A stretch of 64,000 nt of DNA, from NCBI RefSeq assembly GCF_900176645.1, contig NZ_FXAN01000050.1:100378-164377 (forward strand), in the 5' to 3' direction. Shown piece after piece: positions 8,346 to 17,688 of this stretch; within the stretch, counting starts at the first letter, position 1; the number at the start of each line of letters is the position of its first letter. Source of the stretch: Burkholderia singularis. Its GTDB lineage: Bacteria > Pseudomonadota > Gammaproteobacteria > Burkholderiales > Burkholderiaceae. Under the pieces are notes generated by a model, which ran no database searches, was not told the DNA's origin, and saw only the letters and a program-made list of their open reading frames with translations. A program made the translations under genes and the position numbers.

Positions 8346-9466
8346 AACAGGATGCGTTCATTCAGCAATTGCGGCACGAACTGCGCAGTCTGCCCAAAGA
8401 GGCGGTCGACGAGATCGTCGCCGATTATCGGGAATACATCGGCGATGCAATCGCGGCCGGGCGCAATGAAGAAGACGTGATCGCCGCGCTCGGCGATCCG
8501 GCCAGGCTCGCGCGCGAGCTGAAAGCACAGGCGAATTACCGGCGCTGGGAAAAACGCCGCTCGTTCGGCAACTTGATGCGAGTCGTCGGCTCGATCGCCG
8601 GGCTCGGCCTGCTGCATCTGGTGCTGCTCGTGCCGTTCATGCTCTACATGCTGGTGCTCACGGCCGGCTATATCGCTTCGGGCGCGCTCACGGTTACCGG
8701 GCTAGTCGCGCTCGCGCTGTTCGGCAGCCACGCGCTGCTCGGCAAGCCGGCCGAGACGGCACCGTTCAGCATTCATTTGTTCGACGGCAGTGCCGGCGAT
8801 GCCAAGCATCGCGACGCCCGCCACGGCACGCTGACGCTCGACGACATCGACGCGCTGAAGGTAGTCGGCGATCGCTACCGGCTAATGCTCGACGACGGCA
8901 CGCGCATCTCGATCGTGACATCCGCAGGCCCGATCGTCCTGCGCGTACAGGACGACAAGCCCGTGATCGACACGCCGAGCGAAGCCGCGCGCAAGCTGCT
9001 CACGCCCGATGGCGACACCGCGTTCACGATCGCGCGCCGCGACGTCATCTCACTCGAGCTTCACACCGACGACGGCGACCGCGTATCGCTTGCGCGCACC
9101 GGCCGCGACAATCCATCGACCATTTGGAGCATTGCCGGCGACGACGGCAAGACGGCGAGCTTCACCGAGGACGAGCACGGTAAAACCACCGGCGCGGCCG
9201 TTCATGACGGACCGGCATCGGTCGCGATCGAGAACGGACAGATTGCGATCGACACGGCGAACCAGCATGTGCACATCGTCGCGTCGGACATCAACGCGCT
9301 TTCCGGCTACTCGTCGCGCGCGTCGCTCGCGATGCTGCCGATCGGTATCGCCGGCCTGTTGTTCTGCATATGGCTTACCCGTATCACGTGGCGCGCGCTC
9401 GCCCGCTACGTCAGGCGGCAGATCGGCGCGATTTCCGCCAGCCTGGGGCGCGACGCATCGGCTTGA
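8342..9466 (+). CDS. HAAS-domain (DUF1700-type) membrane protein
   Basis: A 374-residue membrane protein. Residues 1-75 form the HAAS helical domain (FIQQLRHELRSLP, then DYREYIGDAIAAGRNEEDVI and ALGDPARLAREL). Two or three membrane segments follow between about 78 and 135. A long beta-rich soluble stretch (about 150-320), probably outside the membrane, leads to a last membrane segment near 325-350 and a basic tail. The start codon overlaps the padR stop. The family is named for its association with HTH regulators of the PadR type. The large extracytoplasmic domain suggests a sensor or adhesin-like role; I cannot assign a ligand. Confidence 0.8.
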   Translation: MKQDAFIQQLRHELRSLPKEAVDEIVADYREYIGDAIAAGRNEEDVIAALGDPARLARELKAQANYRRWEKRRSFGNLMRVVGSIAGLGLLHLVLLVPFMLYMLVLTAGYIASGALTVTGLVALALFGSHALLGKPAETAPFSIHLFDGSAGDAKHRDARHGTLTLDDIDALKVVGDRYRLMLDDGTRISIVTSAGPIVLRVQDDKPVIDTPSEAARKLLTPDGDTAFTIARRDVISLELHTDDGDRVSLARTGRDNPSTIWSIAGDDGKTASFTEDEHGKTTGAAVHDGPASVAIENGQIAIDTANQHVHIVASDINALSGYSSRASLAMLPIGIAGLLFCIWLTRITWRALARYVRRQIGAISASLGRDASA

Positions 9467-9524
9467 GCGGCCGGCGCGCCTAGCCTGAGCCTATCTTCGC
9501 TTCGCCTCAAGCAAGGAGACCAAC

Positions 9525-10304
9525 ATGAGCACCGAATATTTAAGACTCGTTCACCGGAACGCCCGCCCCTCGCCGCTTGCTGCGCTGTCGCATCCGGACG
9601 GTCGCATGGTCCGCATCGCCCGCATCGGCGGCTGGCTTGCGCACGGCTGGCAGGCCGCCTGCGCACAACCGCTGCTGTGGCTGAGCGTCATGCTGCTGTG
9701 CGCGGACATCGCAACGTTCGCGCAACTCGCCCCGCTGCTGAGCCCGCTCGCACTGTTGCTGGTGCCGTATGCGGTCGGCATCCTGATTGCCGCGCAGCAT
9801 CGCGCGCAATCCGGGCGCACCGCCACGTTCAGCGAAATCAAGTCGATCGCGCTCGCGCGGCGCGACGCGCTGCTCGTCGTGGCATTCGCGATGCTTGCGT
9901 ACTGGGCGATAGCCTATGTGTTCGCCATCGGCATGCGAGACATCTTGCAGTCGATTGCCGCGTCGAACGACGTGCGCGCATTCGCGCACGCACCGCACGG
10001 CATGACCGGGATTGCGCCCGGCGTGCCGGCGCTGATTATCGCGCTCGCCGCGAGTGGGTTCGCGCCCGCGCTCGTGGTATTGCACGATGCCTCGCCACTC
10101 GAAGCAATGGCGGCAAGCCTGAAGGCCGCCGCACTCAATTGGCGGATCGCGCTAGTCTGCGTGCTTGCATTCGTTTGCGCCGCCGCGCTGCTGCCGGCGA
10201 TGAGCGCGATGTTGCGCGCGCTCGTTGCAACGCCGCTCGTCACGGCACTGCCGCTGCTGGCTATCTACGGCAGCTACCGCGACATATTCGTCGAACGTCG
10301 TTGA
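9525..10304 (+). CDS. multi-pass membrane protein, BPSS1780 type
   Basis: A 259-residue inner-membrane protein with about six hydrophobic segments. It resembles the BPSS1780 family widespread in Burkholderia, whose function is unknown. The start ATG 9525 has an excellent ribosome binding site (AAGGAGACCAAC). It follows the HAAS protein by 58 bases on the same strand and is probably its operon partner, giving a regulator/sensor/membrane-protein set. Visible marks are a basic N-terminus (LRLVHRNARPSPL, then RMVRIARIGGWLAHGWQA) and a tail ending YGSYRDIFVERR. Confidence 0.72.
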   Translation: MSTEYLRLVHRNARPSPLAALSHPDGRMVRIARIGGWLAHGWQAACAQPLLWLSVMLLCADIATFAQLAPLLSPLALLLVPYAVGILIAAQHRAQSGRTATFSEIKSIALARRDALLVVAFAMLAYWAIAYVFAIGMRDILQSIAASNDVRAFAHAPHGMTGIAPGVPALIIALAASGFAPALVVLHDASPLEAMAASLKAAALNWRIALVCVLAFVCAAALLPAMSAMLRALVATPLVTALPLLAIYGSYRDIFVERR

Positions 10305-10584
10305 TGCTGAACGGCCGCTGCCTCGCGGGCGGCGCGGCGCGAACATCACCCGGCAATCCGCGCGCGCCCGGCCGGATAGCGGGCGCATGCGCGCCGAACC
10401 GCCCCCCTGGATCGATGCATAGCTTCAGCGTCGTTGCGCGGCATGGCGTCAACGCGAATCATCCGCCGCCTGCAATCGGCCGGCATCACGGCCGGCCAAA
10501 CTCGCCGGATCGCCGCTGTGCCGGGGTGAAGACGCTCCGCTCGCCAGCAGGCCGGAACTGAGCGCTTCGCGAGCGCCGTTGCGG

Positions 10585-12231
10585 TTACAGCGCCATATCC
10601 TGCGCCGCTTTCGCGGGGCGCGGCGCAACCGGCACGGCCGCGCGCGGCGAAGGCGCACTCAAGTCGATCTGCGGCGGCGGCACGAGTTGCAGCACCTCGC
10701 TCGTTTCGACCCACTCCCGGTAGACCTTGGCCGGATCGTCGTTGAGCTTCGTCCCGTAGCTGGGCACGATTTGACGAAGCTTGTCCTGCCATGCCGGCGT
10801 CGCGACTCTGTCCTTGAACACTTTTTGCAACAGGCTCAGCATGATCGGCGCGGCGGTCGACGCGCCCGGCGATGCTCCGAGCAAACCCGCGATGCTGCCG
10901 TCCTTGGCACTGACGATCTCGGTGCCGAGCTTCAGCACGCCGCCCTTGCCGCTATCGCGCTTGATGATCTGCACGCGCTGGCCAGCCTGCCACAAGCGCC
11001 AGTCTTCCTTCTTCGCATTCGGGAAATACTCCTTCAGCGCGTTGAAGCGGTCGTCATCGGATAACATCAACTGCCCCGCGAGATATTCGACGAGCGCGAA
11101 CTCGTCGACGCCCACATGCATCATCGGCATTACGTTGTGCATATTGGCGCTCTTGAGCAGGTCGAAATATGAGCCCTGCTTCAGAAATTTCGTCGAGAAT
11201 GTCGCGAACGGCCCGAACAGGATGATTTTCCTACCGTCGATGATCCGCGTGTCGAGATGCGGCACCGACATCGGCGGCGAGCCGACCGACGCCTTGCCAT
11301 AAGCCTTCGCGAGATGCCGGCGCACGATATCGGGATTGTCCGTCACGAGAAACGAGCCGCCGACCGGGAACGCGCCATAATCCTTCGCCTCGGGAATGCC
11401 CGACGCCTGCAGCAGCCGCAGCGCGCCACCGCCCGCGCCAATGAATACGAACTTTGCATCGACGCTCCGCCCGTCGCCGCCCGTCTTCGTGTCTACGTAA
11501 GCCACATGCCACGTGCCGTCGACGTTGCGCTTGATCTCGCGCACCTCGCTCGACAGCGACAGCGCGAAATTCGGCTGGCTCTGCAAATAGGCGACGAACT
11601 GGCGCGTGATCTCGCCAAAGTTCACGTCGGTACCGATCGGAGTCCAGGTGGCCGCGATTTTCTGCTTCGGATCGCGACCCTCCATCATCAGCGGCACCCA
11701 CTTCTTGATCTGTTCGTAGTCCTCGGAATACTGCATGCCACGGAACAGCGGGCTCGCCTGCAATGCTTCGTAGCGCTTCTTCAGATAGCGGACATTGTCG
11801 TCGCCCCAGACGAAGCTCATATGCGGCGTCGAGTTGATAAACGAGCGCGGGTTCTTCAGCACGCCGTTCTTCACCTGCCACGCCCAGAACTGGCGCGATA
11901 CCTGGAACGCCTCGTTGATTTCGACCGCCTTCGAAATATCAATCGAGCCGTCCGGCTTTTCGGGCGTGTAGTTGAGTTCCGCCAGCGCGGAATGGCCGGT
12001 GCCGGCATTGTTCCAGCCGTTCGAACTCTCCTGCGCAACACCGTCGAGCCGCTCGACCATCATCATCGACCAATCGGGCTGCAGTTCATGCAACCACACG
12101 CCGAGCGTCGAACTCATGATCCCGCCGCCCACCAGCAGCACATCCATCTTCTTCGTCTCGGCCGCCTGCGCGGACAGCGCAGTCAACGAAACCACCAAAC
12201 CCGTTACAACCCAGCGTATTGTTCTGAACAT
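10585..12231 (-). CDS. mqo: malate:quinone oxidoreductase
   Basis: This FAD-dependent, membrane-associated enzyme oxidises malate to oxaloacetate and passes electrons to quinone, bypassing NAD-linked malate dehydrogenase. From ATG 12231 the protein has 548 residues, the same as E. coli Mqo. The upstream in-frame extension to 12348 is unlikely because the ATG at 12231 opens a hydrophobic signal-like segment ([20 protein letters not shown]) followed by the FAD-binding [19 protein letters not shown]. Further family blocks: [20 protein letters not shown], and near the C-terminus [16 protein letters not shown]. The putative export or membrane-anchor sequence is typical of Burkholderia Mqo. The last ~30 residues are Pro/Ala-rich and variable. 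It is a single gene, convergent with the membrane-protein operon at 9525. Confidence 0.95.
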   Translation of the reverse strand: MFRTIRWVVTGLVVSLTALSAQAAETKKMDVLLVGGGIMSSTLGVWLHELQPDWSMMMVERLDGVAQESSNGWNNAGTGHSALAELNYTPEKPDGSIDISKAVEINEAFQVSRQFWAWQVKNGVLKNPRSFINSTPHMSFVWGDDNVRYLKKRYEALQASPLFRGMQYSEDYEQIKKWVPLMMEGRDPKQKIAATWTPIGTDVNFGEITRQFVAYLQSQPNFALSLSSEVREIKRNVDGTWHVAYVDTKTGGDGRSVDAKFVFIGAGGGALRLLQASGIPEAKDYGAFPVGGSFLVTDNPDIVRRHLAKAYGKASVGSPPMSVPHLDTRIIDGRKIILFGPFATFSTKFLKQGSYFDLLKSANMHNVMPMMHVGVDEFALVEYLAGQLMLSDDDRFNALKEYFPNAKKEDWRLWQAGQRVQIIKRDSGKGGVLKLGTEIVSAKDGSIAGLLGASPGASTAAPIMLSLLQKVFKDRVATPAWQDKLRQIVPSYGTKLNDDPAKVYREWVETSEVLQLVPPPQIDLSAPSPRAAVPVAPRPAKAAQDMAL

Positions 12232-12738
12232 CTCGATAAACTTTTCTCTATGGCACACCACGCGCCGCCCGACGCACGTCTGCCGACAGACGCCGACATC
12301 CGCGCCCGCCTGCCCAACCCGGACGAAAGGGGCGAAGAATAGAGTCAAAAACTCAATAAATCAACGATAACCCCGTGAAAAACAGGCTTTGCGGTCCCGC
12401 GCAGTCGTTCGCCACTGCCGACGGTTTAACCGCTGATGGTTTCGCTCATGCGAAGCCCGGTGTCCATGCGGCGGCATCGGCATGGATACGGCCCGCACGA
12501 CCTTGCGTTACCGCCGCTCGCGACGAGTCTGCCGGTCGGCAAAGGGCTCGCGGCCAATCGGCATTACCGTGCCGCCGGCGATCGCAACAATAGTCGGGCC
12601 AGTGCCGACGGATATGTCCGGACGGCACCGCCGGCCTATGCGGCACATTGCAGCAAACGGGGAATCATGGGCACGTTGACCGTTCGCACGGGCGGCGACG
12701 CTGACAGCGCAAGCGTGCCCCCTTGCCCAGATTCTTCC
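12232..12738. other. promoter region of mqo
   Basis: About 500 bases between mqo and the glucose dehydrogenase operon. Bases 12340-12400 are AT-rich (including AAAAACTCAATAAATCAACG) and probably hold the mqo promoter. No supported gene. Confidence 0.4.
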
Positions 12739-12764
12739 AGCCGCCGGGCCGGCGCCCGGCGGCT
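12739..12764 (-). terminator. hairpin downstream of the glucose dehydrogenase operon
   Basis: AGCCGCCGGGC (12739-12749) pairs perfectly with GCCCGGCGGCT (12754-12764), 37 bases past the stop of the cytochrome gene. It is strong by stem length but lacks a T-tract on the minus strand, so termination strength is uncertain. Confidence 0.5.
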
Positions 12765-12800
12765 CGTCGCGCGGCTGGTTCAGCGCGCCGAATGCGAACG

Positions 12801-14147
12801 TTACCGCGCGGCGCGCAGCTTCGCGACATCCTGATCGGTCACCTGCTTCGCGCCCGGATTGCCGAACTGCTGGGTCACGTAGTTCGTGAGCGCGGCGATC
12901 TGCGCATCCGACAGTTCGTAGCCGAATGCAGGCATCCCGACATCCTCGCTGCCCGCCTTGCGCTGCACGCCGTGCAGAATCACCTGCACCAGATTCGTCG
13001 GATTCGACGCGCCCACCGCCGAATTGTGGAACAGCGGCGGATAGTAACCGTCCGGCGTGCCCTTGCCGCGCATCTGGTGGCATGTCGCGCAGTTACCCAG
13101 GTAAAGCCGCGCCGGATCGACACCCGCCGACGACAGCGCGACGCCGCGTAACTTCACGCCGTCGTTCGTCGGCTTGCCCCATGACGAGCGCGACTGCTTG
13201 CTGCCGTCGCTCACCGCCGGCACCGTGCGGATATACGTCGCGATCGCGCCGAGGTCCGCGTCCGTCATTCGCGAGAAGCTGTGCTCGATCGCCTCGGCCA
13301 TCGGGCCCGCTGCCTGTGCCAGACCCGGCACGCTGCCCGTGCGCAGGTACTGGACGAGTTGCGGCTGCGTCCAATCGCCGATCCCCGCGTTCCGGTCCGA
13401 CGTGATGTTGTAGCCCTCCCAGCCGGCCAGCACCGAGCCCGACAGGAAACTGCCGCCCGTCTCGTCCAGCGACTTCTCCTGCATGGTCACGCCGCGCGCC
13501 GTGTGGCACGTCCCGCAATGCGCGAGCCCCTGCACCAGGTACGCGCCGCGATTCCACTCGACACTCTGATTCGGCTTGGGCTGATACGGACCGTCCTTCA
13601 GGAACAGCGCGTTCCAGATCTTCAACGGCCAGCGCATATTGAGCGGCCACGGAATCTCGTTGCTCGGCGGCGCCTGCTTGACCGGCTCGACGCCGTGCAT
13701 GAAATACGCATACAGCGCCTTCACGTCGTCGTCACTGACCTTCGCATACGACACGTAAGGCATTGCCGGATACAGATTGTCGCCGTTCTTGGACACGCCA
13801 TGACGCACCGCGCGCTCGAAATCCTCGAGCGTCCACTTGCCGATGCCGTTGTCCGCGTCCGGCGTGATGTTGCTCGTATAGATCTTGCCAAGCATCGGCA
13901 CCGGCATCGGCAGCCCGCCCGCAAACGGCTTGCCGCCCTTTGCAGTGTGACAAGCCATGCAGTCGCCCGCGACCGCCAGGTAGCGGCCCCGCTCGACGAG
14001 CGCCGCGTCGCCCGACGCGGCTGCCGCCGGCGCGACTGCGGCAGCGGCCGGCGCGGCTGCCGCCGGCGACGACGCGCCCGCTGCGCTCGACAACCCCGGC
14101 CATGCGAAGCAGCCAGCCAGCACGAAGGAAAGAGTATGTTTCAGCAC
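12801..14147 (-). CDS. FAD-dependent glucose dehydrogenase, beta subunit (tri-haem cytochrome c)
   Basis: The electron-transfer subunit of a periplasmic FAD sugar dehydrogenase. It has 448 residues, a Sec signal peptide, a long Ala/Pro linker (about 22-47) and three haem c motifs: CMACH (~63), CGTCH (~213) and CATCH (~353). Family members take electrons from the GMC catalytic subunit and pass them to the quinone pool. The start is GTG 14147, one base past the alpha-subunit stop at 14149, so coupled translation is likely. Gene order gamma-alpha-beta and the closely similar sequence match the characterised B. cepacia FAD-GDH. The Ala-rich linker is species-variable. Confidence 0.92.
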   Translation of the reverse strand: MLKHTLSFVLAGCFAWPGLSSAAGASSPAAAAPAAAAVAPAAAASGDAALVERGRYLAVAGDCMACHTAKGGKPFAGGLPMPVPMLGKIYTSNITPDADNGIGKWTLEDFERAVRHGVSKNGDNLYPAMPYVSYAKVSDDDVKALYAYFMHGVEPVKQAPPSNEIPWPLNMRWPLKIWNALFLKDGPYQPKPNQSVEWNRGAYLVQGLAHCGTCHTARGVTMQEKSLDETGGSFLSGSVLAGWEGYNITSDRNAGIGDWTQPQLVQYLRTGSVPGLAQAAGPMAEAIEHSFSRMTDADLGAIATYIRTVPAVSDGSKQSRSSWGKPTNDGVKLRGVALSSAGVDPARLYLGNCATCHQMRGKGTPDGYYPPLFHNSAVGASNPTNLVQVILHGVQRKAGSEDVGMPAFGYELSDAQIAALTNYVTQQFGNPGAKQVTDQDVAKLRAAR

Positions 14148-14148
14148 G

Positions 14149-15762
14149 TCAGATTTCCTTCTTCAACTGGTCCGAAATCCGCAGCGCCAATGCCGCGATC
14201 GTCAGCGTCACGTTCACCGTGCCCACCGTCGGCATCGTCGCGCTGCTCGAGATGAACAGGTTCGCGTGATCAAACGTTCGGCAGTCCTTGTCGACCACCG
14301 AATCGCGAGGGTCCGCGCCCATGATCGTCGCGCCCGTGATGTGGTTGTTCGGCGAGAATTCGTCGTTGAACACCACGTCCGTGCCGCCCAGCACCTTGGC
14401 CGCCGTCGCGTATACCTCGCGCGTATGCACGGCGCCGCGCTTCACGTAATCGTCGATCCGGTAAGTGATCTCCGGGCGCGCGATGCCGATCGCATCCGTC
14501 GCGCTCCTGCTCGGCACGATCCGGTTCTCCGGCTGCGGCAGGATCTCGTGGAAGCAGTCGAACTGCACGTAGCGCGCCGAACGGTCGCGGATCTGCGCAT
14601 CCAGTTCGGCCGGTTTGATCAGCTTGCCGCTCTTGAAAATCTTCTGCGTTTCCTGATCGATCCGCGACAGGTTCGACAAATGGATTTTCTTCCCTGCCTG
14701 CGTCGCACGGAACGCGCCGTCGCGAAAACCGATCAGCGAGGTCATTTCCTGCGGGCCACGGCCCGGCCACAGCTTCTCGCTCGCATAGAACGACACGCCG
14801 GTGCCGGGGTGGTCCATCAGATTGCGGCCCACCATGTCGGAGCTGTTGCCCACGCCGCTCGGGAAATCATGGCTCGTCGACATCAGCATCAGCTTCGGCG
14901 TCTCGATCCCGTTGGCCGCCAGCACGAAGTATTTGCCCTCGACGCGGTGCTCGACACCCTGCGGATCCTTGTACAGCGCCGCCGTGATCTTCTTCTGCGC
15001 GCCCACTTCGAGCTTGTGGACCACCGCGTTCTCGATCAGCTTCGCGCCCGCGCGCTCCGCCTTCTCGACGTGCACGATCCCGTTGTACATCGCGCCGATC
15101 GGGCAGATCGGCATGCAGTTGTTGTTGCCGCAACAGGTCGGCCGGCCGTCGTATGGCCGGCTATTGCGCGCCACCGGCTCCGTCACCACATGGAAAGACG
15201 CATCGTGCGCGTTCAACGCCGTCTTGATCGTCCGCTCGTTGTACGACAGCGGCAGCGGCGGCATCGGGTACGGCTGGCTGCGCGGCGAGCCCAGGTTCTC
15301 TTCCGGCCCCGGCCCCCAGACGCCCAGCTCTTCCTCCGCGCGCTGATAGTAGTGCTCAAGATCGTCGTACTGCAGCGGCCAATCGCGGCCCACGCCGTAC
15401 ACCGTCTTCACCTTGAAGTCGTTCGGCAGGAAGCGCCATGCCGACGCGGCCCAGTGCCACGTCGTGCCGCCCACGGCACGGATGTACTGCGAGTTGAACT
15501 TGTGCTCGCCTTTCAATACCAGGTAATCGTTCGGCGGACCGTATTCCGGATGCGGCGCCCACGCCGTCGACGGATACGGCGCCATGAAATCCATCTTGTC
15601 TGCCTGGTTGCGAAAGCGTTCGACGATCTCGCCGCGCGGCAGCCGCGGGCCCGCTTCCAGCAAAATCACCGACTTGCCCGCCAACGCGAGCTGATGGGCG
15701 ACAATCGCGCCCGCGACGCCCGAGCCGACCACGACGACATCGGCTTGTTGTGTATCGGCCAT
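14149..15762 (-). CDS. FAD-dependent glucose dehydrogenase, alpha (catalytic, GMC) subunit
   Basis: A 537-residue GMC oxidoreductase that oxidises glucose (and related sugars) to the lactone in the periplasm. The FAD-binding motif is at the N-terminus (ADVVVVGSGVAGAIVAHQLA). A cysteine cluster at about residues 212-222 (CCGNNNCMPICPIGA) binds the 3Fe-4S centre known in this enzyme group. The catalytic His region is NNHITGATIMG with the C-terminal GTVNVTLTIAALALRISDQL. It has no signal peptide; export is expected by hitch-hiking on the Tat signal of the gamma subunit. Its ATG shares one base with the gamma stop (TGATG at 15764-15760). The sequence is very close to the B. cepacia enzyme used in glucose sensors. 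Confidence 0.95.
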   Translation of the reverse strand: MADTQQADVVVVGSGVAGAIVAHQLALAGKSVILLEAGPRLPRGEIVERFRNQADKMDFMAPYPSTAWAPHPEYGPPNDYLVLKGEHKFNSQYIRAVGGTTWHWAASAWRFLPNDFKVKTVYGVGRDWPLQYDDLEHYYQRAEEELGVWGPGPEENLGSPRSQPYPMPPLPLSYNERTIKTALNAHDASFHVVTEPVARNSRPYDGRPTCCGNNNCMPICPIGAMYNGIVHVEKAERAGAKLIENAVVHKLEVGAQKKITAALYKDPQGVEHRVEGKYFVLAANGIETPKLMLMSTSHDFPSGVGNSSDMVGRNLMDHPGTGVSFYASEKLWPGRGPQEMTSLIGFRDGAFRATQAGKKIHLSNLSRIDQETQKIFKSGKLIKPAELDAQIRDRSARYVQFDCFHEILPQPENRIVPSRSATDAIGIARPEITYRIDDYVKRGAVHTREVYATAAKVLGGTDVVFNDEFSPNNHITGATIMGADPRDSVVDKDCRTFDHANLFISSSATMPTVGTVNVTLTIAALALRISDQLKKEI

Positions 15763-16277
15763 CAGGCTTGCCTCTCGATCGGTTTGTCGGCCCAGAATCC
15801 GGGCTTGTTGGGGCAGTAAGAGCGGACCACCAGCGTATCGGACACGACGCTGAACATCAGCGCGTCCTCATAGGTGATCACCGTGTTGTCGACGAGCCCG
15901 GTGTACCACGCCTCCGGGATCTTCAGCGCGACAGCTTCCTGCTCGGCGGTGAGCGCATTCGATGCGAGCGCGCCCGCAAGCTTCGGCAACTGATCGCCGA
16001 ACGACAGCGAACCCTTTTGCAACGCCGCCAGCAACCGTTCGCCGACGGTGCGATCGAGCCCGGTCTTGCCCGTCAATGCTTCGGACAACGTCATGAACGC
16101 GTCGAGGGGCGCCTTGCTCGGCGTATCGGCCAGCGCCCGCAACGTCAGCGAGCCGGCGAGGCTCGCCGCCGTCAGCGCCAGCGCGCCTTGCAGCCATTGG
16201 CGCCGGGTGAGCCCGCCCGCGGCAGGCCCGGCGGCGTCGTCCAAGCGACGCGTATGGGGGGTGATGTCGTTGTTCAT
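15762..16277 (-). CDS. FAD-dependent glucose dehydrogenase, gamma (Tat chaperone) subunit
   Basis: A 171-residue small subunit. Its N-terminus carries a twin-arginine signal (LTRRQWLQGALALTAASLAG, residues ~24-43). The rest (DAFMTLSEALTGKTGLDRT, later NKPGFWADKPIERQ) matches the gamma subunit of B. cepacia FAD-GDH. It folds with the catalytic subunit in the cytoplasm and carries it through the Tat pore. The ATG 16277 has AAGGA upstream. First gene of the gamma-alpha-beta operon; the AT-rich 16278-16528 segment should contain the promoter. Confidence 0.93.
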   Translation of the reverse strand: MNNDITPHTRRLDDAAGPAAGGLTRRQWLQGALALTAASLAGSLTLRALADTPSKAPLDAFMTLSEALTGKTGLDRTVGERLLAALQKGSLSFGDQLPKLAGALASNALTAEQEAVALKIPEAWYTGLVDNTVITYEDALMFSVVSDTLVVRSYCPNKPGFWADKPIERQA

Positions 16278-16528
16278 TGTTCCTTCTCTCTTACACCGAA
16301 TACGGGAAAACCTATCTTGATATTTCTCAAACTTCGATGCGGACTCGAAATGTACGCGCTCGCCGCGATTTGAACAATCCCCTCCAGCGATCTAAATATC
16401 GACAGTTTTTTGCAACAATATGAGTTCTAGCCGTTTTTGCGTTTCTAGCAAGAAGTTATTTCGTATCAGCGTATTGCACTATTCCGGCAGTCCCATCAAG
16501 AGCAAATCCCGGCGACGGCCTGCGCAGT

Positions 16529-17431
16529 TCAGTACTGCGCACGATCGCTCGGGCTGCGGAAAAGCGCCCGCATTTCCGGTGACAACGGATAATTGAGATT
16601 CAGCCCACGTGGCGGGATCGGCTGCGTAAACCATTTGTCGTAGAGTTTTTCGGCATCGCCGGAGGTCTGCATCCTCGCAATCACCGCGTCGATCAATTGC
16701 TTGAATGCGGGATCATCCCTGCGCATCATGCATGCGTAGTTCTCGTGAACGAGCGGCGTGCCCGTCACCTGGTACGCGGACGGGTTCTTCTCCTTGGCCA
16801 GTTCGCCATACAACAGCGGCTCGTCCATCACGAACGCCACCGCCCGCCCCGTCGTCACGTTCATGAACGCTTCCGCGTGATCCTTCGCGCTGATGATCGT
16901 CATGTTCATCGCCTTGTCTTCGTTGAGCTTGCGCAGCAGCCGCTCGTCGGAGGTGCCGGCCGTCGTCGCGACGGTCTTGCCCGCCAGATCGCCGAAATCC
17001 TTGATGCCCGAATCCTTGCGGGTACTGAAGCGAATGCCGTACAAGAAAATACTGTTCGAGAACGCCGCCTGCTTCTGCCGCTCGAGCGTGTTCGTCGTCG
17101 ATCCGCATTCGAAATCGATCGTGCCGTTCTGTACCAGCGCAATGCGGTTCTGCGACGTGATCGGAATCTCCTTGACGATAAGCGCCGGCAGTTTCAACTG
17201 CCGCTTGATCTCGTCGATGATCTTCGCCGCGATGTCGCGCGAATAGCCGATGTTCTTCTGTTGGTTGTCCGAATAGGAGAACGGCACCGACGATTCGCGA
17301 ATGCCGAGCCCGACAACGCCCGTCTCCTTGATCTTCTTCAGCGTGCCGGCCAATTCCTGCGCATGCGCCGCGCCCGCCGCGACGCAAACAACGGCAGCCG
17401 CGATCCATTGCAAATTCAATCGGACGCCCAT
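16529..17431 (-). CDS. gltI: glutamate/aspartate-type ABC transporter substrate-binding protein
   Basis: A 300-residue periplasmic binding protein of the GltI/DEBP group. The start ATG 17431 is chosen over the frame opening at 17641 because AGGAGG lies eight bases upstream and a signal peptide follows (VRLNLQWIAAAVVCVAAGAA, then HAQ). The SBP_bac_3 pattern is clear: GIRESSVPFSYSDNQQKNIG, then the ligand-loop segment DFECGSTTNTLERQKQAAFS and MDEPLLYGELAK. The permease and ATPase genes normally beside gltI are absent on both sides, so it is an orphan or serves transporters encoded elsewhere. The C-terminal LNLNYPLSPEMRALFRSPSD is typical of the group. Confidence 0.88.
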   Translation of the reverse strand: MGVRLNLQWIAAAVVCVAAGAAHAQELAGTLKKIKETGVVGLGIRESSVPFSYSDNQQKNIGYSRDIAAKIIDEIKRQLKLPALIVKEIPITSQNRIALVQNGTIDFECGSTTNTLERQKQAAFSNSIFLYGIRFSTRKDSGIKDFGDLAGKTVATTAGTSDERLLRKLNEDKAMNMTIISAKDHAEAFMNVTTGRAVAFVMDEPLLYGELAKEKNPSAYQVTGTPLVHENYACMMRRDDPAFKQLIDAVIARMQTSGDAEKLYDKWFTQPIPPRGLNLNYPLSPEMRALFRSPSDRAQY

Positions 17432-17688
17432 GATTGCCTCCTGAGAGGGTGAACGAAAACCGATCGTAATGCGATCCAAAAATACTCGGCCATCGATCTG
17501 TCCGGTATACGCCGCGACCAAGCAGTTTCTACGGCGCCGGGTCGTCTCGATCGGCAATATCTGCCGTTGCGCCATCAAGAAATCCCGATCCCTGCCGTTA
17601 CCCGCCTCAAAGCCCCAATCGGACGAATCCGCGCCGATCACGAGGAGCCCGAACCAACCCGTGCAGCCCCAGCGATAACCCAGGCGTC

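Noticed and set aside
14266..15819. A 517-codon plus-strand frame opposite the glucose dehydrogenase alpha gene
   Set aside because: Antisense shadow; the minus strand encodes a well-known enzyme with all motifs.
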